Shown: one piece after another, positions 32,115-40,148 of the stretch
Layout: each line of letters begins with the position of its first letter
Position numbering within the stretch: position 1 is the first letter of the stretch
Notes under the pieces: model-generated
Database searches by the model: none
Seen by the model: the letters and a program-made list of their open reading frames with translations, nothing else
What the model was told of the DNA's origin: nothing
Source of the DNA: Candidatus Moduliflexus flocculans
Lineage (GTDB): Bacteria; Moduliflexota; Moduliflexia; Moduliflexales; Moduliflexaceae
DNA length: 64,000 nucleotides
Assembly (NCBI GenBank): GCA_000739515.1
Contig: DF820456.1
Location: 915,093-979,092, forward strand
Reading direction: 5' to 3'
Program-made: the position numbers and the translations under genes

Positions 32115-32951
32115 TTATTCGTCGGGAGAAACTCGATATTTAAGCAGCGTGAGGATGTTTCCTTTTTCGTTATAGCGGACTTCATCCATCCCGATGGACA
32201 TGAACAAAATCCCGCGTCCGCTCGGTTTCAGGAAGTTTGTCGGATCGGTCGGGTCTGGCACGGATTTGACATCAAACCCAGGCCCTTCATCAGCCACGAC
32301 AATTTTGATTCGATCAATATCAATATGAATATCAATATACACTTTTTTATCTTCCTGAAACTTGTTGCCGTGTTTGATCGCGTTTGTGACCGCTTCATCC
32401 ACCGTGACCGGGATTTTATCCCGCAGTTCGTTCTCGTCGTAGCCCATCAATTTCGCGTCTGCGATGATATTATGAGCAATCCCTTTGATGAACTTCAACT
32501 GGCTGGGGATTTCGATATGGATGGTGCGTTCGGTGAACGGATTCAATTCGGCGTTTTCAAGGAAGATTTCCCGCTGTTTCGTGGCGCGCCACATCACGGA
32601 GAGGATTTCTTCCGAATTCGGCGGTTTATGCAGGAAGTTGTTTGCGCCGAGATTTAAGGCTTCGATGGCGGTATCTACATTCGCGTCGCTGGTCAGCACC
32701 ACGACAATCGTGTCGCGATTCAGCGTCCGCACTTTTTTCAGCAGATCAAGCCCGCTCATGCGCGGCATGACCACATCGGTCATCACAATGTCAAACGGAC
32801 GATTTTCCACCATCCCCTGCTGAAACAGGTCTAAGCCCGATTCACCGTCATTCGCGACGACCACTTCATAATCCTCCGGCTCCAACAAATTCCGCAGGAA
32901 TATTTGCATCGTTTTGCTATCTTCAACAACCAGCACTCGTACTTGTTTCAT
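32115..32951 (-). CDS. Response regulator fused to RsbW-like ATPase
   Basis: A 278-residue two-part protein. Residues 1-125 are a CheY-like receiver: VEDSKT acidic pair, phospho-Asp in DIVMTDVVMP (about residue 59), Thr in VLTSD and Lys in HKPP. Residues about 140-278 are a GHKL ATPase of the anti-sigma-kinase (HATPase_c_2) type: N-box VDEAVTNAIKHGNK, G1 VADEGPGFD, G2 GRGILFM. Such fusions relay phosphorylation to a partner-switch system controlling a sigma factor or surface behaviour. No anti-sigma antagonist (STAS) gene lies nearby. 32952-33333 contains no gene that I can support. Confidence 0.92.
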   Translation of the reverse strand: MKQVRVLVVEDSKTMQIFLRNLLEPEDYEVVVANDGESGLDLFQQGMVENRPFDIVMTDVVMPRMSGLDLLKKVRTLNRDTIVVVLTSDANVDTAIEALNLGANNFLHKPPNSEEILSVMWRATKQREIFLENAELNPFTERTIHIEIPSQLKFIKGIAHNIIADAKLMGYDENELRDKIPVTVDEAVTNAIKHGNKFQEDKKVYIDIHIDIDRIKIVVADEGPGFDVKSVPDPTDPTNFLKPSGRGILFMSIGMDEVRYNEKGNILTLLKYRVSPDE

Positions 32952-33333
32952 GCGCTTTGTCCGTCCTGCAACGATATTTTTTCAATGGTGTTTCTTTAAT
33001 GAGACAGGTTCGGATAATGTATGGTTTATGTGTAACTCGTTTTTCCGAGAAATTTTCTCTAAAACGACAACGATATATTGTCAGCAAGGATACGTGAGCG
33101 TTTCCTGAATATCAGAAGTCATCATGAATAACTTTCTTGAAGCTTTTCGATGTGAATATGCTTGTTATTCAGAGAAAGTCAGAATATCCTTGTTTGCAAT
33201 AAATACTTGTAGCGACAGGGATATTCGCACATAAAAAGTGCCATTACTAAAAAAACCAACATTTAACAATTAAGTCAAGTTTTTTCTCGCTTGATTTATC
33301 GCGGTTCGAGTGCTGAATAACAATTGGCATGAC

Positions 33334-33726
33334 TTACAATCTGCGTTCAAATATCTCTTGTAGAAGTTCGAAGAGATCGCGAACCTCCGCTGATCTCCTT
33401 CTTTGCGGGCGAGATGGCAGCAATTCTTCAATATTTTGCTGCGAGCGGTCGGGGATGAGCGGCTCGATATGTTGATAGCGAGTGACTCGCGCCGGGTTTC
33501 GTTGGGACATATATGAGCGCTGTTCTTGCGCTAAGGCGTCGTCATGCGCTTTTCGGCGATCCGGATCGCTCAAATGAGCATACGCTTCTTGCAGCGACTG
33601 AAACGGTTCGCGATTTTCGCCGTAATAATCGGGATGCAATTCTTTGGCTTTGCGGCGGTAGGCAGATTTGATTTCCTCTGGCGAGGCGTCTCCATGAATG
33701 TCAAGGATGCGATAATAATTTTTCAT
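33334..33726 (-). CDS. DnaJ-domain protein
   Basis: A 130-residue protein. Residues 3-65 are a J domain: YYRILDIHGDASPEEIKSAYRRKAKELHPDYYGE with HPD at 32-34, so it should stimulate a DnaK ATPase. The rest is short, Arg/Gln-rich and has no Gly/Phe, zinc or C-terminal peptide domain. Ribosome site GAGGGGATTTCA. It stands 70 bp downstream of three Hsp20 genes on the same strand and is probably in one stress transcript with them. Confidence 0.92.
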   Translation of the reverse strand: MKNYYRILDIHGDASPEEIKSAYRRKAKELHPDYYGENREPFQSLQEAYAHLSDPDRRKAHDDALAQEQRSYMSQRNPARVTRYQHIEPLIPDRSQQNIEELLPSRPQRRRSAEVRDLFELLQEIFERRL

Positions 33727-33795
33727 TGAAATCCCCTCACTTCACTGAAAAATTGCGGCAAAAGCCGAAAGAGGCTTTTGCCGATCCTTTCGCAT

Positions 33796-34284
33796 TTATG
33801 CTATCTCAATCGGAATTCGTTTCGGTTGTACGCCAGGCGTTTTGGGCAGCGTGATGATTAACACTCCGCGCTTAAATGAGGCAGTGATTTTCTCTTCCTC
33901 AATGCCGCTTGGAAGCGCAAACGCTTCATAGAACCGGCCAAAACGGCGTTCAACAATCGAAAACTCTTCGTGTGTGCTTTTCTTTTCGCGTTTTTTCTTC
34001 CCCTGAATGATGAGCATCTTTTGTTGAATCTGAATGTCAACATCTTTTCTCTCCATGCCGGGCAATTCGACGCTGACCATAAAGGCATTTGCGGTTTCGC
34101 TAATGTCAATCAGCGGACTCCACGACACGTCTTCGTTGTCGGCGTCTCCTTTGTTGAAAACACTTTCGAAAAGATGGTTGAGCGCCTCCTGTAATTGGCC
34201 GGGTTCTTTGGATCTGGCGCGAGTCCGGTCGCTTTTTTCCTTGACGCTTTTTAAGGGATTCCATTTTGTCAATTTTTCTAACAT
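33796..34284 (-). CDS. Hsp20/alpha-crystallin small heat-shock protein (third in array)
   Basis: A 162-residue small heat-shock protein. The alpha-crystallin domain spans about 48-150: SPLIDISETANAFMVSVELPGM, DVDIQIQQKMLIIQGKKKRE, ERRFGRFYEAFALPSGI and the closing strand GVLIITLPKT, followed by the RIPIEIA tail with an I-x-I type motif for oligomer contacts. Start at 34284 behind GGAGGGAGCGATT. The N-terminal 45 residues are longer and more charged than in its two neighbours. Confidence 0.95.
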   Translation of the reverse strand: MLEKLTKWNPLKSVKEKSDRTRARSKEPGQLQEALNHLFESVFNKGDADNEDVSWSPLIDISETANAFMVSVELPGMERKDVDIQIQQKMLIIQGKKKREKKSTHEEFSIVERRFGRFYEAFALPSGIEEEKITASFKRGVLIITLPKTPGVQPKRIPIEIA

Positions 34285-34338
34285 AATCGCTCCCTCCTTC
34301 ACGTCGTTGCCAGGCGCAAGATGCGCCTGGCATTCAGG

Positions 34339-34809
34339 TTACGCGCCAGCACTGATCGCGATTTTCTTTGGCTTCGCTTCTTCGGCTTTGGGAATCGCGA
34401 CCTCTAACACGCCATTTTTGAAATTCGCTTTGATGTCATCGGCTTTCACATTCGCCGGCAAGGTAAAGGAACGAGTAAACGCGCCATAGCTGCGTTCAAG
34501 GCGATGGAAGTTTTCCTGCTCTTCCTTTTTCTCCTGTTTTTTCTCGCCTTTCAGCGTCAGAACGTTCTCCTGCACGTTGATTTCGATATCTTCGTGGCTC
34601 ATGCCGGGCAATTCGGCGCGTACCACAAATTCGTCGTGGCTTTCCGACACATCCACTGCCGGAAGCCAAACGCCATCCGCCAGCCCTCGCCGGTTTTCGC
34701 CGAAAAATTCATCAAAAAAGCGATTCATCTCTTGTTGAATGTGGGTAAGGTCGCCGAACAGATCGCCTCGCCGCTGTATGCTGCTATAGGGTTGCCAACG
34801 AGTCAACAT
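34339..34809 (-). CDS. Hsp20/alpha-crystallin small heat-shock protein (second in array)
   Basis: A 156-residue holdase. N-terminus MLTRWQPYSSIQRRGDLFGDL and EMNRFFDEFF, typical of the bacterial class A type, then the crystallin domain with VWLPAVDVSESHDEFVV, RAELPGMSHEDIEI, EKKQEKKEEQENFHRLERSYG and NGVLEVAIPKAEE. The ATG at 34809 lies 7 bases behind GGAGGAATT; an ATG 15 bases upstream overlaps that ribosome site. It is the middle gene of three tandem Hsp20 genes of differing sequence. Confidence 0.95.
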   Translation of the reverse strand: MLTRWQPYSSIQRRGDLFGDLTHIQQEMNRFFDEFFGENRRGLADGVWLPAVDVSESHDEFVVRAELPGMSHEDIEINVQENVLTLKGEKKQEKKEEQENFHRLERSYGAFTRSFTLPANVKADDIKANFKNGVLEVAIPKAEEAKPKKIAISAGA

Positions 34810-34949
34810 ATTCAATTCCTCCATATTTGGAGCGACAGAAGGATGCGCGACAGCAAAATGGACGCAGGCTCTCGCACATTTCTTTGCCGCCGTATTGTAT
34901 GTCTTTTACGTGCGTTTCTTCTGTAGTTGCAGAGTGCGCTGCGCCAGCA

Positions 34950-35306
34950 TTAACTGGCCTGAATTGCAATCTTTTTCGGTTTTGCCGCGTCTGTTTTTGG
35001 AAATTCCAGTGTTAACACGCCTTCGCGATAGGTTGCCTTGACTTGCTCGACATTTAATGTCGCCGGAATTTCGAAATAGCGTTCAAATGGGCCGTACACG
35101 TTTTCGACCCGATAATATTGCCGACTTTCGTCAGCATTAAATGAACGCTCGCCTTTAATGCTCAATAGGCCTTTTTCACACTGAATATCCACTGAATCCG
35201 CGTTCACGCCGGGAATATCAAGCTGCAAGACGACCTGATCTCCAGTTTCATAAATATCTGCTCGCGGCTGCCAGGCGCGTTCGTATCGTTTTGCATTATC
35301 GTTCAT
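34950..35306 (-). CDS. Hsp20/alpha-crystallin small heat-shock protein (first in array)
   Basis: A 118-residue protein, almost only the alpha-crystallin domain: WQPRADIYETGDQVVLQLDIPGV, DIQCEKGLLSIKGER, YYRVENVYGPFERYFEIP and REGVLTLEFPKTD. The short N-terminus suggests smaller oligomers than its neighbours. Ribosome site AAAGGAGTTACCATT. It is promoter-proximal in the hsp20-hsp20-hsp20-dnaJ-like run. Confidence 0.95.
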   Translation of the reverse strand: MNDNAKRYERAWQPRADIYETGDQVVLQLDIPGVNADSVDIQCEKGLLSIKGERSFNADESRQYYRVENVYGPFERYFEIPATLNVEQVKATYREGVLTLEFPKTDAAKPKKIAIQAS

Positions 35307-35379
35307 AATGGTAACTCCTTTAACAAAGATTATTGATTGATTTGCTTGTATTGTGTGCGATCTTATTGCTTACGATATA

Positions 35380-35408
35380 AGTATAATATCTTAGTGCTTC
35401 ATTGTCAA
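35380..35408 (-). promoter_or_regulatory. Promoter of the Hsp20 array
   Basis: On the minus strand TTGACA (35403-35408), 17 bases, TATACT (35380-35385), about 75 bp before the first Hsp20 ATG. A housekeeping-type promoter. GATAT-TATACTT-ATATC around the -10 box forms a short inverted repeat; no CIRCE sequence is seen. Confidence 0.7.
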
Positions 35409-35468
35409 GTCTTCTATATAAATTTTTTAATATTATTATAAAAATTTTCAGAAACCAATTCAATTCTT

Positions 35469-35566
35469 AACAAAAACAATAACAAATAGGAGAGCGGAAC
35501 GAATTAAAAGCATGAGGCGGCTCGAACTTGTGCCTTTCTTTCATTTGGCGTCGTTTTTGCCCTGAA
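35469..35566. repeat. Degraded inverted-repeat element
   Basis: Starts AACAAAAACAATAACAAATA and ends TTTGGCGTCGTTTTTGCCCT, with the CGGAACGAATT and TGCCTTTCTTTC blocks of the element at 9671-9785 in the same order. The arms have decayed. The rest of 35307-35814 has no gene recognised apart from the promoter above. Confidence 0.5.
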
Positions 35567-35814
35567 TAACATCATCTCAAGACCCGCCTTGCGTGAAAAA
35601 ACCGTCTCTTTTTGCACTTTTCTCTTGCTTTTTTTGGGGCGGCTTGTGGATAGTAGTTTATGCAAGATGAAGCGCTGAGAGGGATATTGTTTGTCATGTA
35701 TGTCGAAATGGGATTTTGACACACGCGCCGCATGAACAGGGCGGACGCAGGTGGACGAAAACAATTTCGTTCGACATGGGCATAGCGGAAAAATGGGCAT
35801 GAGGAGGCGGCATT

Positions 35815-36096
35815 ATGAAAAAAGAGGAGCATCAACGACGCATTGCGATTATGATTGCGGATAGAGTTCGGGAGGCCTTGCGAGACTGCGACGAATTGTC
35901 AGAACTGCTTGAAGAGGCGCGTGACGATGGTTATGACGTGCTGCTTTCGATTATTTCAGGCATCATCGTGCGCCGCCGTGGGGCGGACAGCGCGAAAGAG
36001 GACGATCAGCCGCTGCCGATCAATTTCGAATTTACTGACGCTGATAAAGAATTTCTTCAATCTATCGGCATTCAAGTGCCGGTCGAAAATGTGTGA
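35815..36096 (+). CDS. Small acidic hypothetical protein
   Basis: A 93-residue protein behind GAGGAGGCGGCATT, a strong ribosome site. The N-terminal half is helical with repeated acidic residues (RVREALRDCDELSELLEEARDDGYDVLLSI), then FEFTDADKEFLQSIGIQVP. No cysteines pair, no signal or membrane segment. Its 3' end overlaps the end of convergent miaA by 25 bases. The family is not recognised; the ribosome site and regular codon use make it a likely gene. Confidence 0.65.
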   Translation: MKKEEHQRRIAIMIADRVREALRDCDELSELLEEARDDGYDVLLSIISGIIVRRRGADSAKEDDQPLPINFEFTDADKEFLQSIGIQVPVENV

Positions 36097-37001
36097 TGAA
36101 TAAGATGAAAACAGGTTTCTATAGCGTCATCCCGCTGAATCCAACGCGCATCGGCGTATTTTCGAAACCAGGTCAATTGCCGTTTGGCGTAGTGTCGCGT
36201 GTTGCGCTGAATCAATTCAATCGCTGACGGCAAATCGCATTTCCCCGCTAAAAACTCTCCGATTTCTTTATAACCCAACGACTTCAACGGCGCTAAATTC
36301 TGATGAAAGCCCTGCCGATATAATTCTTGCACTTCTTCCACCAATCCCGCCGCGATCATCCCTTCCACCCGCGCATTGATGCGGGCGTATAACTCGTCGC
36401 GTTCGGCATTGATGACAAAAAACGTCGTCAAATACTGGCACTGTTCTGGCGTCAACGTTTCCTGCTGAAAGGCTGAAATCGGCGAACCGGTCAGATGATG
36501 CACTTCAAGCGCGCGGATGATGCGCGTGCGATCATTCGGATGCAGTCGTTGCGCTGTTTCCGGATCAACCTGCTGCAAGCGGTGATGCAGCGCAAGATTG
36601 CCCTGCGCATCGGCAAACGCAAGAATGTCCTGCCGAAACGTTTCATCGCGCCCTGGCCCTTCGAACAGGCCATACAGCAGTTTTTCGATATACATGCCCG
36701 TTCCACCGACTAACACCGGCATTTTGTCACGTTTCGCAATTTCAGAGATCGCCGCCGCCGCCGTTTTAACATACTCCGCGACCGAGAACTCTTCGTTTGG
36801 CGAGCGGATGTCAATCAGATAATGCGGCACGCGCTCCCGTTCTTCGCGCGTCGGCTTCGCCGTGCCGATGTCCATGCCGCGATAAATCTGCATGGAATCC
36901 GCCCCGACGATTTCGCCGTTGACGCGCTCGGCCACTTCGAGAGCGATGCCGGTCTTTCCGACCCCCGTCGGCCCGGCGATGATGATTAGTGGTTGTTTCA
37001 T
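36072..37001 (-). CDS. miaA: tRNA dimethylallyltransferase MiaA
   Basis: A 309-residue enzyme that adds the dimethylallyl group to A37 of tRNAs reading UNN codons. P-loop IIAGPTGVGKTGIALEVA, then GADSMQIYRGMDIGTAKPT, HYLIDI, PVLVGGTGMYIEKLLYG and QRNTRHYAKRQLTWFR, all family signatures. The open frame reaches 37040, but those codons cover a GTCAGACAC repeat; MKQPLIIIAGP at 37001 is the family start. The usual neighbour hfq is absent; an RHH gene overlaps its start region. Confidence 0.97.
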   Translation of the reverse strand: MKQPLIIIAGPTGVGKTGIALEVAERVNGEIVGADSMQIYRGMDIGTAKPTREERERVPHYLIDIRSPNEEFSVAEYVKTAAAAISEIAKRDKMPVLVGGTGMYIEKLLYGLFEGPGRDETFRQDILAFADAQGNLALHHRLQQVDPETAQRLHPNDRTRIIRALEVHHLTGSPISAFQQETLTPEQCQYLTTFFVINAERDELYARINARVEGMIAAGLVEEVQELYRQGFHQNLAPLKSLGYKEIGEFLAGKCDLPSAIELIQRNTRHYAKRQLTWFRKYADARWIQRDDAIETCFHLIHHTFSTGT

Positions 37002-37267
37002 TGTGTTGTTGGCAGAAAAAGGTGTCTGACACCTGAGCATAAAGGCACCTGATAGGCTAACACGTCTAACACTTCTTCGTTCAATTTATCCGCATATTGA
37101 TTCAGCAGGCGAAGTTCCCGTTCATAACGCGCTTGCTTCTCCAACTGCGCTAAAAAGGAGCGCAACGCGCATTCGATTAATTCCGATTGGTTATGATAGC
37201 GCGGGAGATAGGGCTTCATCTCTTGCAACACATCATACGAAAGCATCACTGAAGTTTTTACTTTCAT
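36998..37267 (-). CDS. Ribbon-helix-helix (CopG-like) protein
   Basis: An 89-residue protein with KTSVMLSYDVLQEMKPYL, NQSELIECALRSFLAQLE: a beta strand then two helices as in MetJ/Arc/CopG DNA-binding proteins. The second half is a charged helix (YERELRLLNQYADKLNEEVLDVLAYQ). Such proteins are often antitoxins or autorepressors, but no toxin adjoins it. Its last 10 codons are read through a half copy of the GTCAGACAC repeat, so the true ancestral C-terminus may have been shorter or different. It overlaps the miaA start by 4 bases. Confidence 0.8.
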   Translation of the reverse strand: MKVKTSVMLSYDVLQEMKPYLPRYHNQSELIECALRSFLAQLEKQARYERELRLLNQYADKLNEEVLDVLAYQVPLCSGVRHLFLPTTQ

Positions 37268-37402
37268 CGCGTCTTCTTATGAGAATAGCCTGGTTTCTTT
37301 ACGATAAGCGGTCAGACTCCTCCAGAGTGTCTGATTGCTGCGTCTGCCGTATTCTGCGCCAATACATTCGACAGGCGAGTCATTCTGTCAAGCAGGAAAA
37401 AC

Positions 37403-37570
37403 TGAATAACTGATGTTACGCAGCGCCGCCGACAATTCCCCTCCTGGGAGGGGCAAGGGGTGGGTTCGTCCGTGAGTGATTGCTCGTGTCAAGAACCCAC
37501 CCCCAACCCCTCCCCGGAGGGGAGTGTGCGGTCATTCGTCTCGAATCGGCTGCGTAACATGAGTGAATAA
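37403..37570. mobile_element. MITE-like repeat, copy 3
   Basis: About 168 bp, the inverse of copy 2 (9499-9664) and continuous with the sequence of copy 1. Termini ATGTTACGCAGC (37413 on) and GCTGCGTAACAT (to 37562). It fills much of the 415-bp gap before the aminotransferase; a GTCAGACTCC-type palindrome is at 37308-37338. Nothing else is recognised in 37268-37682. Confidence 0.8.
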
Positions 37571-37682
37571 TTTGAGAGAACTTGACAAAAAAGGAAGGCT
37601 TTCAAAAGGATGTCATTGAAAGAATGACGAAAATTTTGACAATGATAAAGTGTCTGATACCTGTGAAAAAAGGAAAATAACG

Positions 37683-38870
37683 ATGAAATTCGAACAATTA
37701 TTAGCGGATAGAACCCGGCTTATGGGCGTGAATGTCATCCGGGAGATTTTAAAAGTCGTGTCGCAGCCCGGCATGATTTCGCTGGCTGGCGGCATTCCTG
37801 CGCCGGAAAGTTTTCCGATGGACAAAATGCGCGAACTGACAGAGCGCGTGATTGACAAATATGAATCGAATGCGTTCCAATACGACTTGACCGAAGGCTT
37901 TATTCCTCTGCGCGAGGCGTTAGTCGGTTATCTCGGGCAGAAAAATATTCATGCGTCAGTGGATGACATTCTTGTTGCCAGCGGCTCGCAAGGCGTGTTG
38001 GATGCGCTCGGCAAAACGCTGATTTCTCCCGGCGACAAAATCGCGGTGGAAGCGCCGACCTATCTCGGCGCGCTTCAGGCGTTTAATCCGTATGAGCCGC
38101 AATACGTCCGCATGGATATGGACGAAGACGGCCTTGTGCCGGAATCGCTGGACGAGGTACTGAAAACGCATACGATCAAATTCATCTATACCGTGCCAAC
38201 GTTTCAGAACCCAACTGGCAGAAGCGTCACATTGGCGCGGCGCAAGCAGATTGCGGAAATTATTCAGCACCACGACGCACTGCTGATCGAAGACGATCCA
38301 TACAGCGCGTTGCGTTATCGCGGCGAGGCGCTTCCTGCCATTCAGACGTTCGCGCCGGAGCATGTGGTCTATATCACCACGCTGTCGAAAATTCTCGCGC
38401 CTGGCCTGCGGCTTGGCATCTGCATCGCGCCGCAATTGATTAAAAAATGGCTCGTCATCGTGAAGCAGGGCGTGGATTTGCACACCAACACCTTCAGCCA
38501 GGCGATTGCCGCCGAATACCTCGCCGGAGGGTATTTGGACGAACAATTGCCGAAAATTATCAATCTGTACGGTCCGAAATTGCAGGCGATGCTGGACGCG
38601 ATTGAAAAATATTTTCCTGCAAATTTTACCTGGTCGAAGCCGGAAGGCGGCATGTTCGTCTGGGCGGAAGGCCCGGAGGGGCTTGATACTGAAAAGCTCT
38701 ACTGGGAAGCGGTGAAACAAAACGTCGCGTATGTGCCGGGCAAATTCTTTTACACGCAAAAAGGCGAAGGCAACGCCACCATGCGGCTGAACTTCACCAA
38801 AAGCGACGAGGAGACGATTGACCGCGCCATCCACATCCTTGCCGACGTGCTGAAAGAAGCCTGCGCGTAA
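37683..38870 (+). CDS. PLP-dependent aminotransferase (class I, 2-aminoadipate/LysN type)
   Basis: A 395-residue fold-type I transaminase. ISLAGGIPAPESFP at the N-terminus is typical of the LysN/AadAT/aromatic group; YDLTEGFIPLREAL, VASGSQGVLDALGKTLISPGD, YTVPTFQNPTGRS, LIEDDPYSALRY and the PLP lysine in TTLSKILAPGLRLGICIAP follow in order, with the Arg of FYTQKGEGNATMRLNFT near the C-terminus binding the substrate carboxylate. No GntR domain. Likely substrates are 2-aminoadipate, branched or aromatic amino acids. The start at 37683 follows AAAAAAGGAAAATAACG. Confidence 0.93.
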   Translation: MKFEQLLADRTRLMGVNVIREILKVVSQPGMISLAGGIPAPESFPMDKMRELTERVIDKYESNAFQYDLTEGFIPLREALVGYLGQKNIHASVDDILVASGSQGVLDALGKTLISPGDKIAVEAPTYLGALQAFNPYEPQYVRMDMDEDGLVPESLDEVLKTHTIKFIYTVPTFQNPTGRSVTLARRKQIAEIIQHHDALLIEDDPYSALRYRGEALPAIQTFAPEHVVYITTLSKILAPGLRLGICIAPQLIKKWLVIVKQGVDLHTNTFSQAIAAEYLAGGYLDEQLPKIINLYGPKLQAMLDAIEKYFPANFTWSKPEGGMFVWAEGPEGLDTEKLYWEAVKQNVAYVPGKFFYTQKGEGNATMRLNFTKSDEETIDRAIHILADVLKEACA

Positions 38871-38880
38871 AGCCATCAAG

Positions 38881-38909
38881 TTGTCAGACACCTTGGCGGT
38901 GTCTGACAA
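38881..38909 (+). terminator. GTCAGACAC hairpin after the aminotransferase
   Basis: TTGTCAGACACC pairs with GGTGTCTGACAA across a 5-base loop, 11 bp past the stop. A weak T/A tail follows. Could serve as terminator; it is a member of the dispersed repeat family. Confidence 0.5.
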
Positions 38910-39098
38910 TTCAAAAAATGAATTGACGAATTTGTTCAATTTTTTTCCGTTTTTTTCTTCCCTCCACGTATCCTTTCCGAGCGTTCAAAAATTAACATAA
39001 CCCTCATCTCAGCCTAATAAATAGCTCTCTTTTTAATATACGTCTTATTTCTCAAGTATCGCATTCTTCATTATTCTTCAATAAAAAGAGGCGTCAGG

Positions 39099-40088
39099 AT
39101 GAATATCACGAATTATGCTGAAGAACGCCTGTCTTCCGATGGACAGGAATCAACCGAATCATTGCCTTCAGAAGCGAGCAATCCCGACTGGATCGTCATG
39201 GATGGACAGGAGGTGCGTTTGCAGGACATTCTGAACGATTACCGCGACATCCGCCAGCAATATGCCATGCTGAACAAGCGCGCGGAAAAAGCGCTGCGAG
39301 GCTACCGGCAGGCGCAAGAATTACGCCCGTATCAAGCCGAACTGATCAAGATGCAGGATTATCTCATCGAAAATCAGCGGCGCATGATTATCATCTTCGA
39401 AGGGCGCGACGCTGCCGGGAAAGGCGGGACAATCCGGCGCGTAACGCGCTATATGAACGAGCGCCATTACCGGGTTGTCGCGCTTGGCAAGCCGACGGCG
39501 GAACAGGAAACGCAATGGTATTATCAGAAATACGCGCAGCAATTCCCGCGTGGCGGCGAAATCGTCTTGTTCGACCGGAGTTGGTACACGCGGGTATTGG
39601 TTGAACGAGTGTTTAACTGGTGCACGGAAAAGGAATATAAAGACTTTATGCGCGGCGTCGGCGGGTTCGAAAAGGATTTGATTCGGCAGGGCACCATTTT
39701 GATCAAGCTCTATTTCAGCGTCACGCAGGAAGAGCAAGCCCGGCGATTTAAGCGGCGGCAATCTGATCCGCTGCGCCAGTGGAAATTGAGCAAAGTTGAT
39801 CTGCAAGCGCAGGATCGCTGGAACGACTTCACTGAAGTGAAATACGACATGCTGCAACGCACGAATACCGCCGTCGCGCCCTGGCTGATTATTCGCTCTG
39901 ACGACAAGCACAAAGCGCGGCTGAATACCATTAAGGTTATTTTAAATTCCGTGCCATACGAACGTTTAGACCAGTCGCTCGATTTTGTTCCCGATCCTCA
40001 CGTCGTCCTGTCTGGCGCCCTGGAATTGGAGTATATGGAAGCCGAGCGACTTCGGCACAGCCAGTTCTTACATCAGCCGCTGGTATAG
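39099..40088 (+). CDS. ppk2: Polyphosphate kinase 2
   Basis: A 329-residue PPK2-family enzyme. Walker A-like IIFEGRDAAGKGGTIRRVT, Walker B-like EIVLFDRSWYTRVLVERV and the lid residues in SVTQEEQARRFKRRQSDPLRQWKLS are complete, and there is a single kinase domain, so it belongs to the one-domain class that uses polyphosphate to phosphorylate ADP or GDP (or AMP). The first 70 residues are a charged lead with a VRLQDILNDYR helix. Ribosome site AGAGGCGTCAGG. It stands alone, upstream of a chemoreceptor. Confidence 0.96.
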   Translation: MNITNYAEERLSSDGQESTESLPSEASNPDWIVMDGQEVRLQDILNDYRDIRQQYAMLNKRAEKALRGYRQAQELRPYQAELIKMQDYLIENQRRMIIIFEGRDAAGKGGTIRRVTRYMNERHYRVVALGKPTAEQETQWYYQKYAQQFPRGGEIVLFDRSWYTRVLVERVFNWCTEKEYKDFMRGVGGFEKDLIRQGTILIKLYFSVTQEEQARRFKRRQSDPLRQWKLSKVDLQAQDRWNDFTEVKYDMLQRTNTAVAPWLIIRSDDKHKARLNTIKVILNSVPYERLDQSLDFVPDPHVVLSGALELEYMEAERLRHSQFLHQPLV

Positions 40089-40148
40089 AGCAGAAACGAG
40101 AACTGTTTTGAAACGCCGCCAGATGTTCTGGCGGATTGGTCATGCATT

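Noticed and set aside
37956-38939. 327-codon minus-strand ORF opposite the aminotransferase
   Set aside because: Shadow of a certain gene; its start lies within the GTCAGACAC repeat region.
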